The position numbers and the translations under genes were made by a program. From Thalassobaculum sp. OXR-137 (GTDB lineage: Bacteria > Pseudomonadota > Alphaproteobacteria > Thalassobaculales > Thalassobaculaceae), in NCBI RefSeq assembly GCF_034377285.1, contig NZ_CP139715.1, positions 124,001 through 188,000 of the forward strand: a stretch of DNA of 64,000 nt, in the 5' to 3' direction. This document shows positions 22,048 through 34,472 of the stretch, piece after piece. The notes below the pieces were generated by a model. The model ran no database searches and was not told where the DNA came from. It saw nothing but the letters and a program-made list of their open reading frames with translations. Numbering within the stretch: the stretch's first letter is position 1; each line of letters opens with the position of its first letter.

Positions 22048-22476
22048 TCAGTCCCTGATGATCATCACCGAGCAGGCGGCATGCCGGACCACCCGGGCGG
22101 CGTTCGGGCCGAGCAGGAAGTCCGACAGCTCCGGGCGATGGGACGCCATGACGATCAGTTGGCAGCCGGTCTGCTCGGCCGCGCGCACGATCTCCTGATA
22201 GATCGTCCCATGGGCGACGATGTGCTGAACCTTCAGCCCGGCGGGGATCGTCTTCTCGCAATAGGCATGAAGCTGCTGCCGCGCCGCCTCCAGCGCCTTC
22301 CCCTCGAAATCCTTGGGGAAGAACCCGGCGACGATGCCGGAATGGACCTCCGGCACCACGGTCACCACATGCAGGCGGCTGCCGAAGGCCTTGGCTTGCT
22401 CGACCGCGGCGGCGACCGCCTTCGTCTGGGTTTCCGGCGCGGTGAGGTCGACGGCGAGAAGGATATCCGAGAACAT
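22048..22476 (-). CDS. Universal stress protein UspA family (TRAP-associated)
   Basis: The 142-residue single-domain UspA fold starts MFSDILLAVDLTAPET and ends SVMIIRD. The ATP-binding signature is imperfect: GPNAARVVRHAACSV lacks the usual G-S before the valine, so ATP binding is uncertain. It starts 11 bp after the TRAP permease stop on the same strand. By analogy with TeaD of the Halomonas TeaABC transporter, it may regulate the transporter; that analogy is inference. Confidence 0.85.
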   Translation of the reverse strand: MFSDILLAVDLTAPETQTKAVAAAVEQAKAFGSRLHVVTVVPEVHSGIVAGFFPKDFEGKALEAARQQLHAYCEKTIPAGLKVQHIVAHGTIYQEIVRAAEQTGCQLIVMASHRPELSDFLLGPNAARVVRHAACSVMIIRD

Positions 22477-22487
22477 CGCGCCCTCCC

Positions 22488-25121
<2,634 letters not shown>

Positions 25122-25247
25122 GATCCCCCCGATCCTTGGAGCGGGCCCGCGTCGGGCCGGGTCATCCTTGTCGTGCGGCGCCGCGGGCGCCGGGTCGACG
25201 GCAGACAGAAATGGCCGGGGCGGGAAGAACCCGCCCCGGCCACCGGA

Positions 25248-26231
25248 TTACATCAGGCCGAGTTCCTTGTAGGCCTTGATCGCGCCCGGATGCAGCGGCG
25301 CCGACAACGCCTCCTTCACCATCTCCTCAGCCTTGAGGTTGGCGAAGGCCGGGTGCAGCTTCTTGAAGTCTTCCAGATTGCTGAAGACCGCCTTGGCGAC
25401 GATGTAGGCGACGTCGTCGGAGACCTTGGCGGAGGACACGAAGGTGGCGCCCACGCCGAAGGTGTTGGTGTCGTCCGGGTTGCCCGGATACATGCCGCCC
25501 GGGATGATCGCCTTGCGGTAGTACGGGTTGTCGGCGACCAGCTTGTCGAAGGCCGGGCCGGTCACGTTGACCAGGTTGGCCTCGCAGGTCGACACGGTCT
25601 CGGAGACCAGCGCGGCCGGGTGGCCGACCAGCCAGAAATAGGCGTCGATCTTGTTGTCGCAGAGCGCCTGACCGGTCTCGGCCGACTTCAGCTCGGCGGC
25701 CAGCTTCAGGTCTTCGCGCTTCCAGCCGGTGGCACCCTCGATGACTTCCCAGGTGCTGCGGGTGCCGGAACCGGCGTTGCCGATGTTCACCCGAGTGCCC
25801 TTCAGGTCCTCGAAGTTCTTAATGTTCGCGTCCTTGCGGGCGACGATGGTCACCGGCTCGGCATGGACGGAGAACACGCTGCGCAGCTCTTCGAACGCGC
25901 CCGCGCTGGCGAAGTCGCCGGTGCCGTTATAGGCGTGGTACTGCACGTCGGACTGGGCGACGCCGAACTCGAGTTCGCCGGCGCGGATGGTGTTCACGTT
26001 GTAGGTGGACCCGCCGGTGGACTCCACGGAGCAGCGGATGCCGTGCTCCTTGCGGTCCTTGTTGACCAGACGGCAGATCGCGCCGCCGGTCGGGTAGTAC
26101 ACGCCGGTCACGCCGCCGGTACCGATCGAGATGAACTGCTGATTCTGCGCCGTTGCCGGAGCGGAGCTGCCGGCGACGAACGCGCCCGCGCCCAGCGCCA
26201 CAGCAAACGTGGTGGCAAGAAGCCGCTTCAT
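25248..26231 (-). CDS. TAXI family TRAP transporter solute-binding receptor
   Basis: This periplasmic receptor delivers solute to the fused TRAP permease. The ATG at 26231 follows a perfect AGGAGG seven bases upstream. The 327-residue precursor has a cleavable signal peptide (residues 1-28, ending APATA) and TAXI motifs: [54 protein letters not shown] and [11 protein letters not shown]. It is the first gene of the TRAP operon, 126 bp before the permease gene. TAXI receptors of this class are associated with glutamate or related acids, but the ligand here is unknown. Confidence 0.93.
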   Translation of the reverse strand: MKRLLATTFAVALGAGAFVAGSSAPATAQNQQFISIGTGGVTGVYYPTGGAICRLVNKDRKEHGIRCSVESTGGSTYNVNTIRAGELEFGVAQSDVQYHAYNGTGDFASAGAFEELRSVFSVHAEPVTIVARKDANIKNFEDLKGTRVNIGNAGSGTRSTWEVIEGATGWKREDLKLAAELKSAETGQALCDNKIDAYFWLVGHPAALVSETVSTCEANLVNVTGPAFDKLVADNPYYRKAIIPGGMYPGNPDDTNTFGVGATFVSSAKVSDDVAYIVAKAVFSNLEDFKKLHPAFANLKAEEMVKEALSAPLHPGAIKAYKELGLM

Positions 26232-26544
26232 ATGAAGTCCTCCTAAGACTCTCCCGTTAAACCTTTTTCGGATCAGGCGATCTCCTCTGGGAGCAGCCGT
26301 CCGGGGTCCCGCCAGGTTGCGTTTTCCGCATCCCCACGGGACATCGCCGTGATCCAAGAGCCGCAGCTCTTGGACCTACTATGGGGGGCAGTTTCACAGA
26401 AGGTCAACGAAGTCGTACCGCCGCGAGTGGGGCGTAATTCAAGGGAATGGATGGTTATGATGCGTTAACCATATTCGCCGATCACGGGTGGGCGCGACCG
26501 TCCGCCGCGTTGCCGAGCGGCCGGGGCGACCCATTTTTCCCTGC
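26232..26544. promoter_or_regulatory. Divergent intergenic region with 8-bp-arm palindrome
   Basis: This 313-bp stretch separates the TRAP receptor gene from the DCC protein gene. It holds a perfect inverted repeat, CCAAGAGC-CGCA-GCTCTTGG (26354-26373), about 125 bp upstream of the receptor start, a plausible operator or leader hairpin. An AT-rich patch near 26430-26480 could hold the promoter of the rightward gene. I see no further gene in it. Confidence 0.45.
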
Positions 26545-27012
26545 ATGGAACAGCCCCGGACATCGCCTGAGACCTCCCCGCAGGGCTCGGCGCGGACTGC
26601 ACCCCGAGACCCCTCGGGGATCCAGGTCTACTACAACGGCGCCTGCCCGGTCTGCCGGACCGAGATCCATCACTACCGTGGGATCGCCGAGCGTCGGGGC
26701 GTCACCGGAATCGTGTGGATCGACATCACGACCCAAGCCGGCCTGCTGAGCCCCTGGGGCGTGGACGACGACGCCATCGTGCGCCGGCTGCATGTGGTGG
26801 AGAGCGACGGACGCCTGCTGGCCGGGGTCGAGGCGTTCATCAAGATCTGGAAGCGCCTGCCCGGCTACGGCTGGCTGGCGCGGCTGGCCGCGGTCGGCTG
26901 GATCAAGCCGCTGGCGGAGGTGCTCTACGACCGCGTGCTGGCCGCGGCGCTGTACCGCTGGAACAAGGCCAGAGGCCGGGTGCCACCGCCACCGGAGATG
27001 ACGGCCCCCTGA
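26545..27012 (+). CDS. DCC family thiol-disulfide oxidoreductase-like protein (DUF393)
   Basis: The 155-residue protein carries the DUF393 signature: VYYNGACPVCRTEIHHY with Cys34 and Cys37 and a later GVEAFIKIWKRLPGYGWLARL segment. DCC proteins are thioredoxin-like, with a proposed redox role, but substrates are mostly unknown. The ATG at 26545 gives a 25-residue Pro/Ser-rich leader with no clear signal peptide; an upstream ATG at 26488 is also in frame. It is followed by an SDR gene after 116 bp. Confidence 0.87.
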   Translation: MEQPRTSPETSPQGSARTAPRDPSGIQVYYNGACPVCRTEIHHYRGIAERRGVTGIVWIDITTQAGLLSPWGVDDDAIVRRLHVVESDGRLLAGVEAFIKIWKRLPGYGWLARLAAVGWIKPLAEVLYDRVLAAALYRWNKARGRVPPPPEMTAP

Positions 27013-27128
27013 CACCCTTCCCACTTCCGGGGAGTGGCGAGAGGCTTGTGGCTGGAGGCAAGCCGCGGTTGCCACGCCGAAGGAAACACGCTCAGATGCC
27101 GCTCCTTCCCCCCCAGATGGAGCCTGCC

Positions 27129-27956
27129 ATGACCGATCTTTCCGGAAAGGTAGCCCTTGTCACCGGTGCCTCCGCTCCCCGGGGGATCGGTCAGGCCATC
27201 GCCCGCCGGCTGGCCGCCGACGGGGCCGCGGTGGTCGTGACCGACATGGCGGGAACCTTCTGCGTCGAGGACCGCACCTATGACCGCATGGAGCTGCTGA
27301 CCGGTCTGGCCGGCGAGATCGCCGCGGCCGGCGGCACCGCCCTCGCCCTGCCCCTCGACGTCACCCGGGCCGACGACATCGCCCGCTGCCTCGATGCCGC
27401 CCGGGAGCGGTTCGGCACCATCGACATCCTGGTGAACAATGCCGGTTCGCTCGCCGGTGCCGCCGATTTCATGGAGACGACGCCCGACCATTGGGAGAGC
27501 AGCTTCCAGATCAACCTGCTCGGTCCGGTAAGGCTCTGCCAGGCGGTGATCCCGGCCATGCGGGCCGCCGGCGGGGGACGGATCATCAATATCGGCTCCA
27601 CCGGCAGTCTTGGCGCGGAACCGGGCTTCGGCGCCTATACCGCGATGAAGCACGCGATCGCCGCCCTATCGAAGACTATCGCCGCCGAAGAAGGCAAGCA
27701 CGGCATTCTCTGCAACACCGTCTGCCCCGGCTTCATCATGACCGACATGCATATGGCGGCGAACCGGCGGCTGGCGGCGGAAGCCGGCATCGGGGTCGAG
27801 GAGATGCAGGCCCGCCGCTACGCCACCGTCGCCACCCGCAGCGCCGGTCAGCCCGAAGACGTCGCCGCCGCCGTCGCCTATCTCGCCGGCCCGCAGGGAC
27901 GCTACGTGACCGGCATCAACCTGCCGGTCAGCGGCGGGGTGCCGTACGGGATATGA
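27129..27956 (+). CDS. Short-chain dehydrogenase/reductase
   Basis: This NAD(P)-dependent oxidoreductase has 275 residues from the ATG at 27129, with GGAG upstream. The cofactor motif TGASAPRGIG (residues 12-21) has a small insertion relative to TGxxxGIG, and the catalytic set is NNAG 103-106, Ser157, Tyr170 and Lys174 (YTAMK). The end reads YVTGINLPVSGGVPYGI as in classical SDRs. The substrate is unknown. A palindromic repeat lies between it and the convergent aminotransferase gene. Confidence 0.92.
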   Translation: MTDLSGKVALVTGASAPRGIGQAIARRLAADGAAVVVTDMAGTFCVEDRTYDRMELLTGLAGEIAAAGGTALALPLDVTRADDIARCLDAARERFGTIDILVNNAGSLAGAADFMETTPDHWESSFQINLLGPVRLCQAVIPAMRAAGGGRIINIGSTGSLGAEPGFGAYTAMKHAIAALSKTIAAEEGKHGILCNTVCPGFIMTDMHMAANRRLAAEAGIGVEEMQARRYATVATRSAGQPEDVAAAVAYLAGPQGRYVTGINLPVSGGVPYGI

Positions 27957-27982
27957 GCAGCCGGCGATTGACAGCCCTTTTC

Positions 27983-28092
27983 CGTCATCCCGGAGAGGAC
28001 CGGGCTTGACCCGGGGCTCGGCCGGGACCCAGGTGTCCAAGGCGTGGTCCCGGGCAGCCCCCGGATCGAGTCCGGGGTCTCCCGGGATGACG
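27983..28092. repeat. Palindromic intergenic element with CGTCATCCCGG ends
   Basis: The element begins CGTCATCCCGG (27983-27993) and ends CCGGGATGACG (28082-28092), a perfect 11-bp inverted terminal match, with further GC-rich dyads inside. It lies between the convergent SDR and aminotransferase genes. This type of CGTCATCCCGG palindrome is common in alphaproteobacterial genomes. It has different ends from the CACTCCCCGG family. Confidence 0.7.
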
Positions 28093-28110
28093 GGAGCGAT
28101 GGGTTGTCCC

Positions 28111-29448
28111 CTACGCCGCCAGCGCCGCGTCCACCGCGTCGCCCAGCTTCTCCACCAGTTCGGTGATGTGGCTCTGGTCGACGATGAAGGGCGGGGCGAC
28201 GAGGACGTGGTCGCCGTGCTTGCCGTCGATCGTGCCGCCCATCGGATAGACGATCAGCCCGCGCTCCATCGCCTCGCGCTTGATCACCGCATGGAGCTGG
28301 CGGGCCGGGTCGAAGGTCTCCTTGGTCGAGCGGTCGGCCACCAGCTCGATCGCCATGAACAGACCGCGGCCCCGGATGTCGCCCACATAAGCGTTGTTGC
28401 CGAACCGCGCCTCCAGCGCCCGGCGCAGCGCCGCCCCCTGGACGTTCACGTTGTCCAGAAGGTTGTCATCGCGGATCGCCTCCTGCACGGCGAGGCCGGC
28501 GGCGCAGGCGGCCGGGTGGCCCATATAGGTGTGGCCGTGCTGGAAGAAGCCGCTGCCGTCGCGGATCGCCTCGAAGATCTTCGAGTCCACCAGCACCGCG
28601 CCGATCGGCTGATAGCCCGCCCCCAGGCCCTTGGCGACGGTCATCAGATCCGGCGCCACCCCATCCTCGTCGCAGGCGAACATGTGGCCGGTGCGCCCCA
28701 TGCCGCACATGACCTCGTCGAAGATCAGCAGCACGCCGTGGCGGTCGCAGATCTCGCGGATGCGCTTCAGGTAGCCGGGCGCCGGCGGCACGGCACCTGC
28801 CGTCGCGCCCACCACCGGCTCGCAGATGAAGGCGGCGACCGTCTCCGGCCCGGCCTGCTGGATCGCCGTCTCCAGCTCGTTGGCGGCGCGCAGCCCGTAT
28901 TCCTCCTCGGTCTCGTCCGCCCGCTTCTCGCGGTAGGAGAAGCACGGCGCGATATGGGTCGCCTCCATCAGCATCGGCTGGAACTGGGCCCTGCGCGCCG
29001 CGTTGCCGCCGACAGCCAAGGCGCCAAGCGTGTTGCCATGGTAGCTCTGGCGCCGGGCGATGATCTTGTGCCGGGTCGGCTGGCCGATCTCGATGTAGTA
29101 CTGGCGCGCCATCTTCAGCGCCGCCTCCACTGCCTCGGAGCCGCCGGAGACGAAATAGACCTTGTCCAGCCCGCCGGGAGCCGCCTGGGCCAGGTGGGTC
29201 GCCAGCTTCTCCATCGGTTCGTTGGAAAAGGCGCCGGTATGGCCGTAGGGGATGGCGTCGAGCTGCTTCTTGATCGCCTCGATCACCCGCGGGTGGCTGT
29301 GTCCCAGGCAGGAGACCGCCGCCCCGCCGGAGCCGTCCAGATAGCGCTTGCCGTCGGCATCGATGATGTAGCAGCCGTCGCCCTTCACGGCGATCGGCGG
29401 CAGGCTGCGGGCATTGCGGTGGAAGACGTGGCTCGTGCGTGCGGACAT
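28111..29448 (-). CDS. Class III PLP-dependent aminotransferase
   Basis: The 445-residue enzyme belongs to the omega-amino acid aminotransferase group. Visible landmarks are GSGGAAVSCLGHSHPRV, the FVSGGSEAVEAALKMAR phosphate-binding segment, YHGNTLGALAVGG, FDEVMCGMGRTG with Asp244, and the Schiff-base Lys273 in TVAKGLGAGYQP. The ATG at 29448 is preferred; an upstream ATG at 29565 is open but unsupported and overlaps a repeat. The amine donor is not determinable. It converges with the SDR gene. Confidence 0.92.
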   Translation of the reverse strand: MSARTSHVFHRNARSLPPIAVKGDGCYIIDADGKRYLDGSGGAAVSCLGHSHPRVIEAIKKQLDAIPYGHTGAFSNEPMEKLATHLAQAAPGGLDKVYFVSGGSEAVEAALKMARQYYIEIGQPTRHKIIARRQSYHGNTLGALAVGGNAARRAQFQPMLMEATHIAPCFSYREKRADETEEEYGLRAANELETAIQQAGPETVAAFICEPVVGATAGAVPPAPGYLKRIREICDRHGVLLIFDEVMCGMGRTGHMFACDEDGVAPDLMTVAKGLGAGYQPIGAVLVDSKIFEAIRDGSGFFQHGHTYMGHPAACAAGLAVQEAIRDDNLLDNVNVQGAALRRALEARFGNNAYVGDIRGRGLFMAIELVADRSTKETFDPARQLHAVIKREAMERGLIVYPMGGTIDGKHGDHVLVAPPFIVDQSHITELVEKLGDAVDAALAA

Positions 29449-29562
29449 GGGGCGGCTCCGGGGACGGGGATGAAGTATCGAACGCCCGGCAGGCGGAGGC
29501 GTCAAGCGCGGGAGTACCGGTGCGAGGGGATTGCCCGCTCCGTAATCTTCATCTCTCCCTCG

Positions 29563-29662
29563 CACTCCCCGGATTTATTCCGGGGTCCACGCCGAAGGAT
29601 GCGCCTACTTTCATAGAGTCGAGCAGGCGGAACAGTGGGCCCCGGACTGAATCCGGGGAGTG
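29563..29662. repeat. 100-bp palindromic repeat, copy B
   Basis: The left end CACTCCCCGGATTTATTCCG and the right end ACTGAATCCGGGGAGTG are inverted. The length is exactly that of copies A and D. Unlike those, it sits between divergent genes (aminotransferase and GST), so a purely terminator role does not explain it. Confidence 0.85.
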
Positions 29663-29741
29663 AGCGCTGGTCGAATGTGAAGAAATATCAGTCCTCCACA
29701 GAAATCTTGGCGCGCCCGTCATCTCCGTGAATACTCCGCGC

Positions 29742-30368
29742 ATGATTCTCTTCTCGCAGCGCCATTCGCCCTTCGCCCGCAAAGTGGAGGTCGCCCTCCT
29801 GGAAACCGGCTTCGCCAAGATCGAGGTCCGGCACCTGGCCGATCACGTGCGCCAGGGGGACGAGGCCGCCTATGAGGAGAACCCGCTGAACACCGCCCCG
29901 CTGCTGATCCTGGACGACGGCCGCGGCGTGTTCGACAGCGCCGAGATCTGCTTCTACATCAACGAATTCTCGCGTGGCGCCCTGATCCCCAAGGACAGCG
30001 GCGAGCGCGAGGCGGTGCTCACCCTGCAGCATCTGGCGACCGGCCTGTGCGAACTCGGCGCCGACCTGCGTTGGGAGGTCCAGCAGAACGCGCTGGGCAT
30101 CAGCGTCCCCGGCCTGCGCGACGACCTGATCTCCCAACTGGGAGCCGCCTACGACATTCTCGAGCATGGCCCGCCCATGGCCCGCCCGCCCGGCGACGAA
30201 GTTGCCGATATCGGCACCATCGCGCTGGCCACCGCCCTGGACTGGCTCACCTTCCGCGGCCTCGACCGCTACCTGCCGCCGCATCCGAACCTGGACTGGT
30301 GGGTCGACGGGTTCCGGGAGCGGCCATCCATGGCCGCCACCGAATACGAGGATCTCTCCGAGCTCTGA
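29742..30368 (+). CDS. Glutathione S-transferase family protein
   Basis: The 208-residue protein has a thioredoxin-like N-terminal domain (MILFSQRHSPFARKVEVALLE, then NPLNTAPLLILDDG and VFDSAEICFYI) and a helical C-terminal domain. The ATG at 29742 fits typical GST starts; a GTG at 29727 is possible. Ser or Cys at the glutathione site is not obvious beyond Ser in QRHSPF. It converges with the molybdopterin subunit gene (stops 6 bp apart). The substrate is unknown. Confidence 0.88.
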   Translation: MILFSQRHSPFARKVEVALLETGFAKIEVRHLADHVRQGDEAAYEENPLNTAPLLILDDGRGVFDSAEICFYINEFSRGALIPKDSGEREAVLTLQHLATGLCELGADLRWEVQQNALGISVPGLRDDLISQLGAAYDILEHGPPMARPPGDEVADIGTIALATALDWLTFRGLDRYLPPHPNLDWWVDGFRERPSMAATEYEDLSEL

Positions 30369-30373
30369 CGCGC

Positions 30374-32704
30374 TCAGGAATGCAGCGCGCGCCAGACCCT
30401 CTCCGGCGTCGCCGGCATGTCGATATGCTTACCGCCGAGCGCGTCCACCACCGCGTTCATCACCGAGGCGAGCGCCCCGGCACAGCCCGCCTCGCCGCAG
30501 CCTTTGGCGCCGACCAGGTTGGTGGTGCAGGGCACCGGGTGGCTGTCGTAGCGGAACATCGGCGCCTCCTCGGCCCGCGGCAGGGCGTAGTCCATGAACG
30601 AGCCGGTGATGAGCTGGCCGCTCTCGTCGTAGCGGACCTGCTCCATCAGCGCCTGGCCGATGCCCTGGACGATGCCGCCATGGGCCTGACCCTCGACCAG
30701 CATCGGGTTCACCACCACGCCGAAGTCGTTGACCATGGAATAGCGCACCACCGCCACATGGCCGGTGTCCGGATCGATCTCCACCTCGGCCACGTGGCAG
30801 CCGTTCGGGAAGGCCGAGGGACCGGTCTCGTGCGCCAGGCTGACGTCGAGGCTCTGCGGCACGTCCTCGGGCAGCTCCAGCCCGCTACGGATCTGCTCGG
30901 CCAGGTCCATCACGCCGACGCTGCGGTCGGTACCGGCGACGGTGAAGGTGCCCTCGGCGAACTCGATATCGGCGACCGCCGTCTCCAGCACATGGGCGGC
31001 GATCTTCTTGCCGTTCTCGATCATCACGTCGCCGGCTTCGATGATCGCCCCGCCGGAGGACATCATCGACTTCGACCCGCCGGTGCCGCCGCCGACGATC
31101 AGCTCGTCGCTGTCGCCCTGGAGCAGGCGGATCCTGTCGAACGGGATTCCGGTGCGCTGGTGCAGCACCTGGGCGAAGGCGGTCCAATGGCCCTGGCCGT
31201 AGTCGAGGGTGCCGGTGATGATCGTCACCGTACCATCCTCCTCGAAACGCAGGCCGCCCATTTCCTTGCCCTGGGGGCCGGTGACCTCCAGGTAGTCGCT
31301 CATGCCGATGCCGCGCAGCTTGCCGCGGGCCTCGCTTTCGGCCTTGCGGGCGGCGAAGCCGTCCCAGTCGGAGAATGTCACCGCCTTGTCGAACACGGCG
31401 GGGAAATCGCCGCTGTCATAGGTCATGCCCGAGGGCGCGGTGTAGGGGATCTGGTCGGCGCGGATCTGGTTGCGCCGGCGGATCTCCAGCCGGTCGATGC
31501 CCATCTCGGCCGCCGCCGTATCCAGCAGCCGCTCCACGTAGTAGTTGGCCTCCGGCCGCCCCGCACCCCGATACGGCCCGATGGTGGTGGTGTTGGTCAG
31601 CACGCACTTGGAATTCACGTCGATCACCGGCGTCTGGTAGACCGAGATCAGGTTCTTCACCGCGTTAAGGGTCGCCGGCTGCGGGCCGACCGGGCTCAGA
31701 TAGGCGCCCATATCCGCATGGATGTCGGCGCGCAGGGCCAGGATGTGCCCGTCCTTGTCGAAGGCCATGGCGGCATCGACCACATGGCCGCGCCCCTGGT
31801 GGTCGGAGACGAAGGCGCCGCTGCGGTCATCGACCCATTTCACCGGCCGGCCGAGCTGCTTGGCGGCATGCAGCAGCGGGAAGTATTCCGGATACGGGCC
31901 ACCCTTCATGCCGAAGGAGCCGCCGACATTCTTGGTGATGACCCGCACCTTCTCGGCCGGAACTTTCAGCACCGCGTTGGCCAGCGCGTTGCGCAGCCCG
32001 AAGGCACCCTGGCTGCCGGCGATGAAGGTGTATTTCTCCTCCGCCGGATCGTAGCTGGCGATGGCCGAGCGCGGCTCCATGGAGGCGACGACGACCCGGT
32101 TGTTCACGAGAGTCAGCTTGGTGACGTGCGCCGCCCCGGCGAAGGCCTTCTCCGCCGCCTCGGCATCGCCGTAGTGGTAGTCGAGGCAGACGTTGTTCGG
32201 CACATCGGCATACAGCTGCGGGGCGCCGTCCTTCGCCGCTTCCACCGGGTCGGTGACCGCCGGCAGCTCGTCGATGTCCAGCATCACCATCTCGGCGGCG
32301 TCGCGGGCCTGGGACTGGGACTCGGCGACCACCATGGCGACCGGATCGCCGACGAAGCGCACCACGTCGCCGGCGAGGCCGGGGCGGAGCGGCTTGTGCA
32401 TGTCGGAGCCGTCGCGGTTCTTGAACGGCACCACGCAGGGAATCCCGCCGAAGCCGGTCAGGTCCTTCGCCGTATAGATCGCCAGCACGCCGGGCATGGC
32501 CAGGGCGTCGTCCAGGTCGATGCCCTTGATCACCCCGTGCGGCACCTGGCTGCGGACGACATAGCCATAGGCCTGGCCGTCGAGATTGACGTCGTCGGTG
32601 TATTCGCCGCGCCCGGTCAGCAGGGTCGGGTCCTCGCCGCGCGGCACCGGCTGGCCGACGCCGAATTTCAGGGTCGCAAGGTCGCTCTCGTGCAGGACGT
32701 TCAT
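30374..32704 (-). CDS. Molybdopterin-binding subunit, xanthine dehydrogenase/CO dehydrogenase-like family
   Basis: The 776-residue protein is the large Mo-cofactor subunit of an aldehyde-oxidase/CoxL-like hydroxylase. It has the N-terminal aldehyde-oxidase hammerhead domain ([20 protein letters not shown]) and two molybdopterin domains. The active-site loop is PYRGAGR (residues 377-383), as in form II CoxL-like proteins, not the Cys-containing AYxCSFR loop of true CO dehydrogenase. The conserved catalytic Glu738 lies in GCGEAGCAG. No FAD or Fe-S subunit is nearby, which is unusual. Substrate unknown. Confidence 0.9.
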   Translation of the reverse strand: MNVLHESDLATLKFGVGQPVPRGEDPTLLTGRGEYTDDVNLDGQAYGYVVRSQVPHGVIKGIDLDDALAMPGVLAIYTAKDLTGFGGIPCVVPFKNRDGSDMHKPLRPGLAGDVVRFVGDPVAMVVAESQSQARDAAEMVMLDIDELPAVTDPVEAAKDGAPQLYADVPNNVCLDYHYGDAEAAEKAFAGAAHVTKLTLVNNRVVVASMEPRSAIASYDPAEEKYTFIAGSQGAFGLRNALANAVLKVPAEKVRVITKNVGGSFGMKGGPYPEYFPLLHAAKQLGRPVKWVDDRSGAFVSDHQGRGHVVDAAMAFDKDGHILALRADIHADMGAYLSPVGPQPATLNAVKNLISVYQTPVIDVNSKCVLTNTTTIGPYRGAGRPEANYYVERLLDTAAAEMGIDRLEIRRRNQIRADQIPYTAPSGMTYDSGDFPAVFDKAVTFSDWDGFAARKAESEARGKLRGIGMSDYLEVTGPQGKEMGGLRFEEDGTVTIITGTLDYGQGHWTAFAQVLHQRTGIPFDRIRLLQGDSDELIVGGGTGGSKSMMSSGGAIIEAGDVMIENGKKIAAHVLETAVADIEFAEGTFTVAGTDRSVGVMDLAEQIRSGLELPEDVPQSLDVSLAHETGPSAFPNGCHVAEVEIDPDTGHVAVVRYSMVNDFGVVVNPMLVEGQAHGGIVQGIGQALMEQVRYDESGQLITGSFMDYALPRAEEAPMFRYDSHPVPCTTNLVGAKGCGEAGCAGALASVMNAVVDALGGKHIDMPATPERVWRALHS

Positions 32705-32865
32705 GTCCGCTTACCTCTTTGGCTCGGGATCTGCTGGGACGGCCGATGTCGTTGCAGGAATGCTAGCGCAGGATCGCGCCGTGAAAACCCCGCGAAGTGG
32801 GAAAGTCAGTTTTGGCCCAACGCGGGGACCGGGCCGGTCGGAGCGGCCCCACCGGTCGGCCCGGG

Positions 32866-33495
32866 CTAGCCGCTCTGCCGCAGGGTCCAGACCACCACGT
32901 CCCGCAACACGAGACCCAGGGCGACGTCGAAGGTCTCGACGATGTCCAGCATCTTGTTCGACGGCGCGCGCCGCTGCGCCTCGAAACCCTGGGAGGCGAT
33001 GATCGTGCGCTGGGGCATCTGCACCATCTTCACGTTGATGCGGACGTTGACGGTCGGGATCTCCGCCTGCTCGAAATACTCCGCCTGGAACTCCCGCAGC
33101 TCCACCTTGAGGGTGTAGTCGGAGCGGAAGCTGACGCCGTCCCGGCCGACGCCGATGATCCGATTGGAGTTCTCGAAGGATTCGATCATCAGCCGCTGCA
33201 CCATGTTCGGCGCATCGTCGACCCAGGCGACGCCGGAGTAATAGTCCAGGGTCAGCGGCTGCCGGGCGACGGCGATCCGGGCCGAGGACAGGCCGGCCGG
33301 CGCATCCGGCCGCTCGACGGCGAGCTGCCAGGGCGCCTCGGGCAGGCCGTCCGGATAGGTGCTCTTCGGCGTCAGCGTGTACATCTGCGGCGGCGGCTTG
33401 CCGATCGGCAGCCGGCCGCAGGCCGCGGTCACCCCGGCGAGACCGGCGACGGCCAGCCCCCTGGTCAGCAGCGTGCGTCGGCGCAATTCGGTCAT
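32866..33495 (-). CDS. ABC-type transport auxiliary lipoprotein (PqiC-like)
   Basis: This 209-residue lipoprotein has an N-terminal RRRTLLTRG twin-arginine-like stretch, a hydrophobic core and a lipobox ending VTAAC (Cys26). The mature part has the family-typical LPIGKPPPQMYTLTP start and a beta-rich LTLDYYSGVAWVDDAPNMVQ segment, matching the auxiliary lipoproteins found with MlaD-type transporters. It is the last of four minus-strand genes, and its start overlaps the MlaD stop by 4 bp. It probably acts at the outer membrane end of lipid transfer. A GC-rich dyad (32829-32865) follows its stop. Confidence 0.87.
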   Translation of the reverse strand: MTELRRRTLLTRGLAVAGLAGVTAACGRLPIGKPPPQMYTLTPKSTYPDGLPEAPWQLAVERPDAPAGLSSARIAVARQPLTLDYYSGVAWVDDAPNMVQRLMIESFENSNRIIGVGRDGVSFRSDYTLKVELREFQAEYFEQAEIPTVNVRINVKMVQMPQRTIIASQGFEAQRRAPSNKMLDIVETFDVALGLVLRDVVVWTLRQSG

Positions 33496-34469
33496 TGGTC
33501 GGCCTCCACCTGTCCGTCCCGGTTTCCGAAGAGGAACTGCGACGGGTCGCGGTCAATCTGGCGCAGGACGCGGTCGATGTTGGATACCAGGAACCGCGCC
33601 TCCACCAGAAACTGTGTGAGTTCATATAGGCCGGTATTGGTGAAATCCTTCATGCCGGGCCGGGCGTCGGCCAGCATGCCTTCCAGTTCCCCAGCCGTCG
33701 CGGCGATGCGGTCGCCCGCATTGGCGAGGGATCCGGACAGGGCGGCCACCTCGCTGTCCAGCCCGACGGCGGTGCCCCGCACCGTGGCCAGGGTCGCCGA
33801 GGCCTCCTCCAGCAGCGGGCCGACCTCGGCCGCCGCCGCGCGCAGGTTCGCGATGCTCTCCGACGCCCCGGTGATGGCGGTTTCGATGTCGTCGCTCCGG
33901 TCGGCGACGGCCGCACTGACCTGGGCCAGATTGGCCAGGAGCATGCGGAAATTCTGCTCGTTCTCGTCGCTCAGGAACTCCTCGATCCGGGCGATCACCA
34001 CGACAAGCCGGTCGGCGATCTGCGGGGCGGTCTCGAACACCTTGCTGAGAGCGGAGGACCGGGCCGGAATGCGGGGCACCGGCTGGTCCTCCGTCGCCAC
34101 CAGCTCCTCGGCCGCATCCGTCCCGCCCTCGATCTGGATGAAGCCGATGCCGGTCAGGCCCTGGGCCTGGAGGACCGCGTACATGTCCTTCTTGATCGGC
34201 ACCTCGGCGTCGACCTCGATATCCACGCGGATCAGTTCCACGTTCTGCGGGTCGATGCGGATATCGCTCACCGTTCCGACCGGCACGCCGCGATAGCGCA
34301 CGGCGCTGCCAGTGCTGAGGCCGTCGACCGCCCCCTTGAACTCGATGCGGTAGGGCCTGGTTTCCTGGTCGATGGCCACGCCGCCGAACCAGATCGCCAT
34401 GAACAGACCGCCGACCACCAGCAGGATGGCGAAGGCGCCGACGGTCACGAAGGACGCACGGGTTTCCAT
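33492..34469 (-). CDS. mlaD: MlaD/MCE domain membrane protein
   Basis: The 325-residue protein has an N-terminal membrane helix (about 10-30) and one MCE domain (about 38-118; PYRIEFKGAVDGLSTGSAVRY, VPVGTVSDIRID), followed by a long helical region (about 165-280). Such proteins form the substrate-binding part of lipid-trafficking ABC systems. It lies 3 bp after the ATPase stop and overlaps the lipoprotein gene by 4 bp. Length is longer than E. coli MlaD and nearer to MCE proteins with helical extensions. Confidence 0.9.
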   Translation of the reverse strand: METRASFVTVGAFAILLVVGGLFMAIWFGGVAIDQETRPYRIEFKGAVDGLSTGSAVRYRGVPVGTVSDIRIDPQNVELIRVDIEVDAEVPIKKDMYAVLQAQGLTGIGFIQIEGGTDAAEELVATEDQPVPRIPARSSALSKVFETAPQIADRLVVVIARIEEFLSDENEQNFRMLLANLAQVSAAVADRSDDIETAITGASESIANLRAAAAEVGPLLEEASATLATVRGTAVGLDSEVAALSGSLANAGDRIAATAGELEGMLADARPGMKDFTNTGLYELTQFLVEARFLVSNIDRVLRQIDRDPSQFLFGNRDGQVEADQ

Positions 34470-34472
34470 GGC

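Noticed and set aside
32829-32865. GC-rich dyad after the lipid-transport operon as a terminator
   Set aside because: The stem is imperfect and there is no T-run on the minus strand, so it was only mentioned with the lipoprotein gene.
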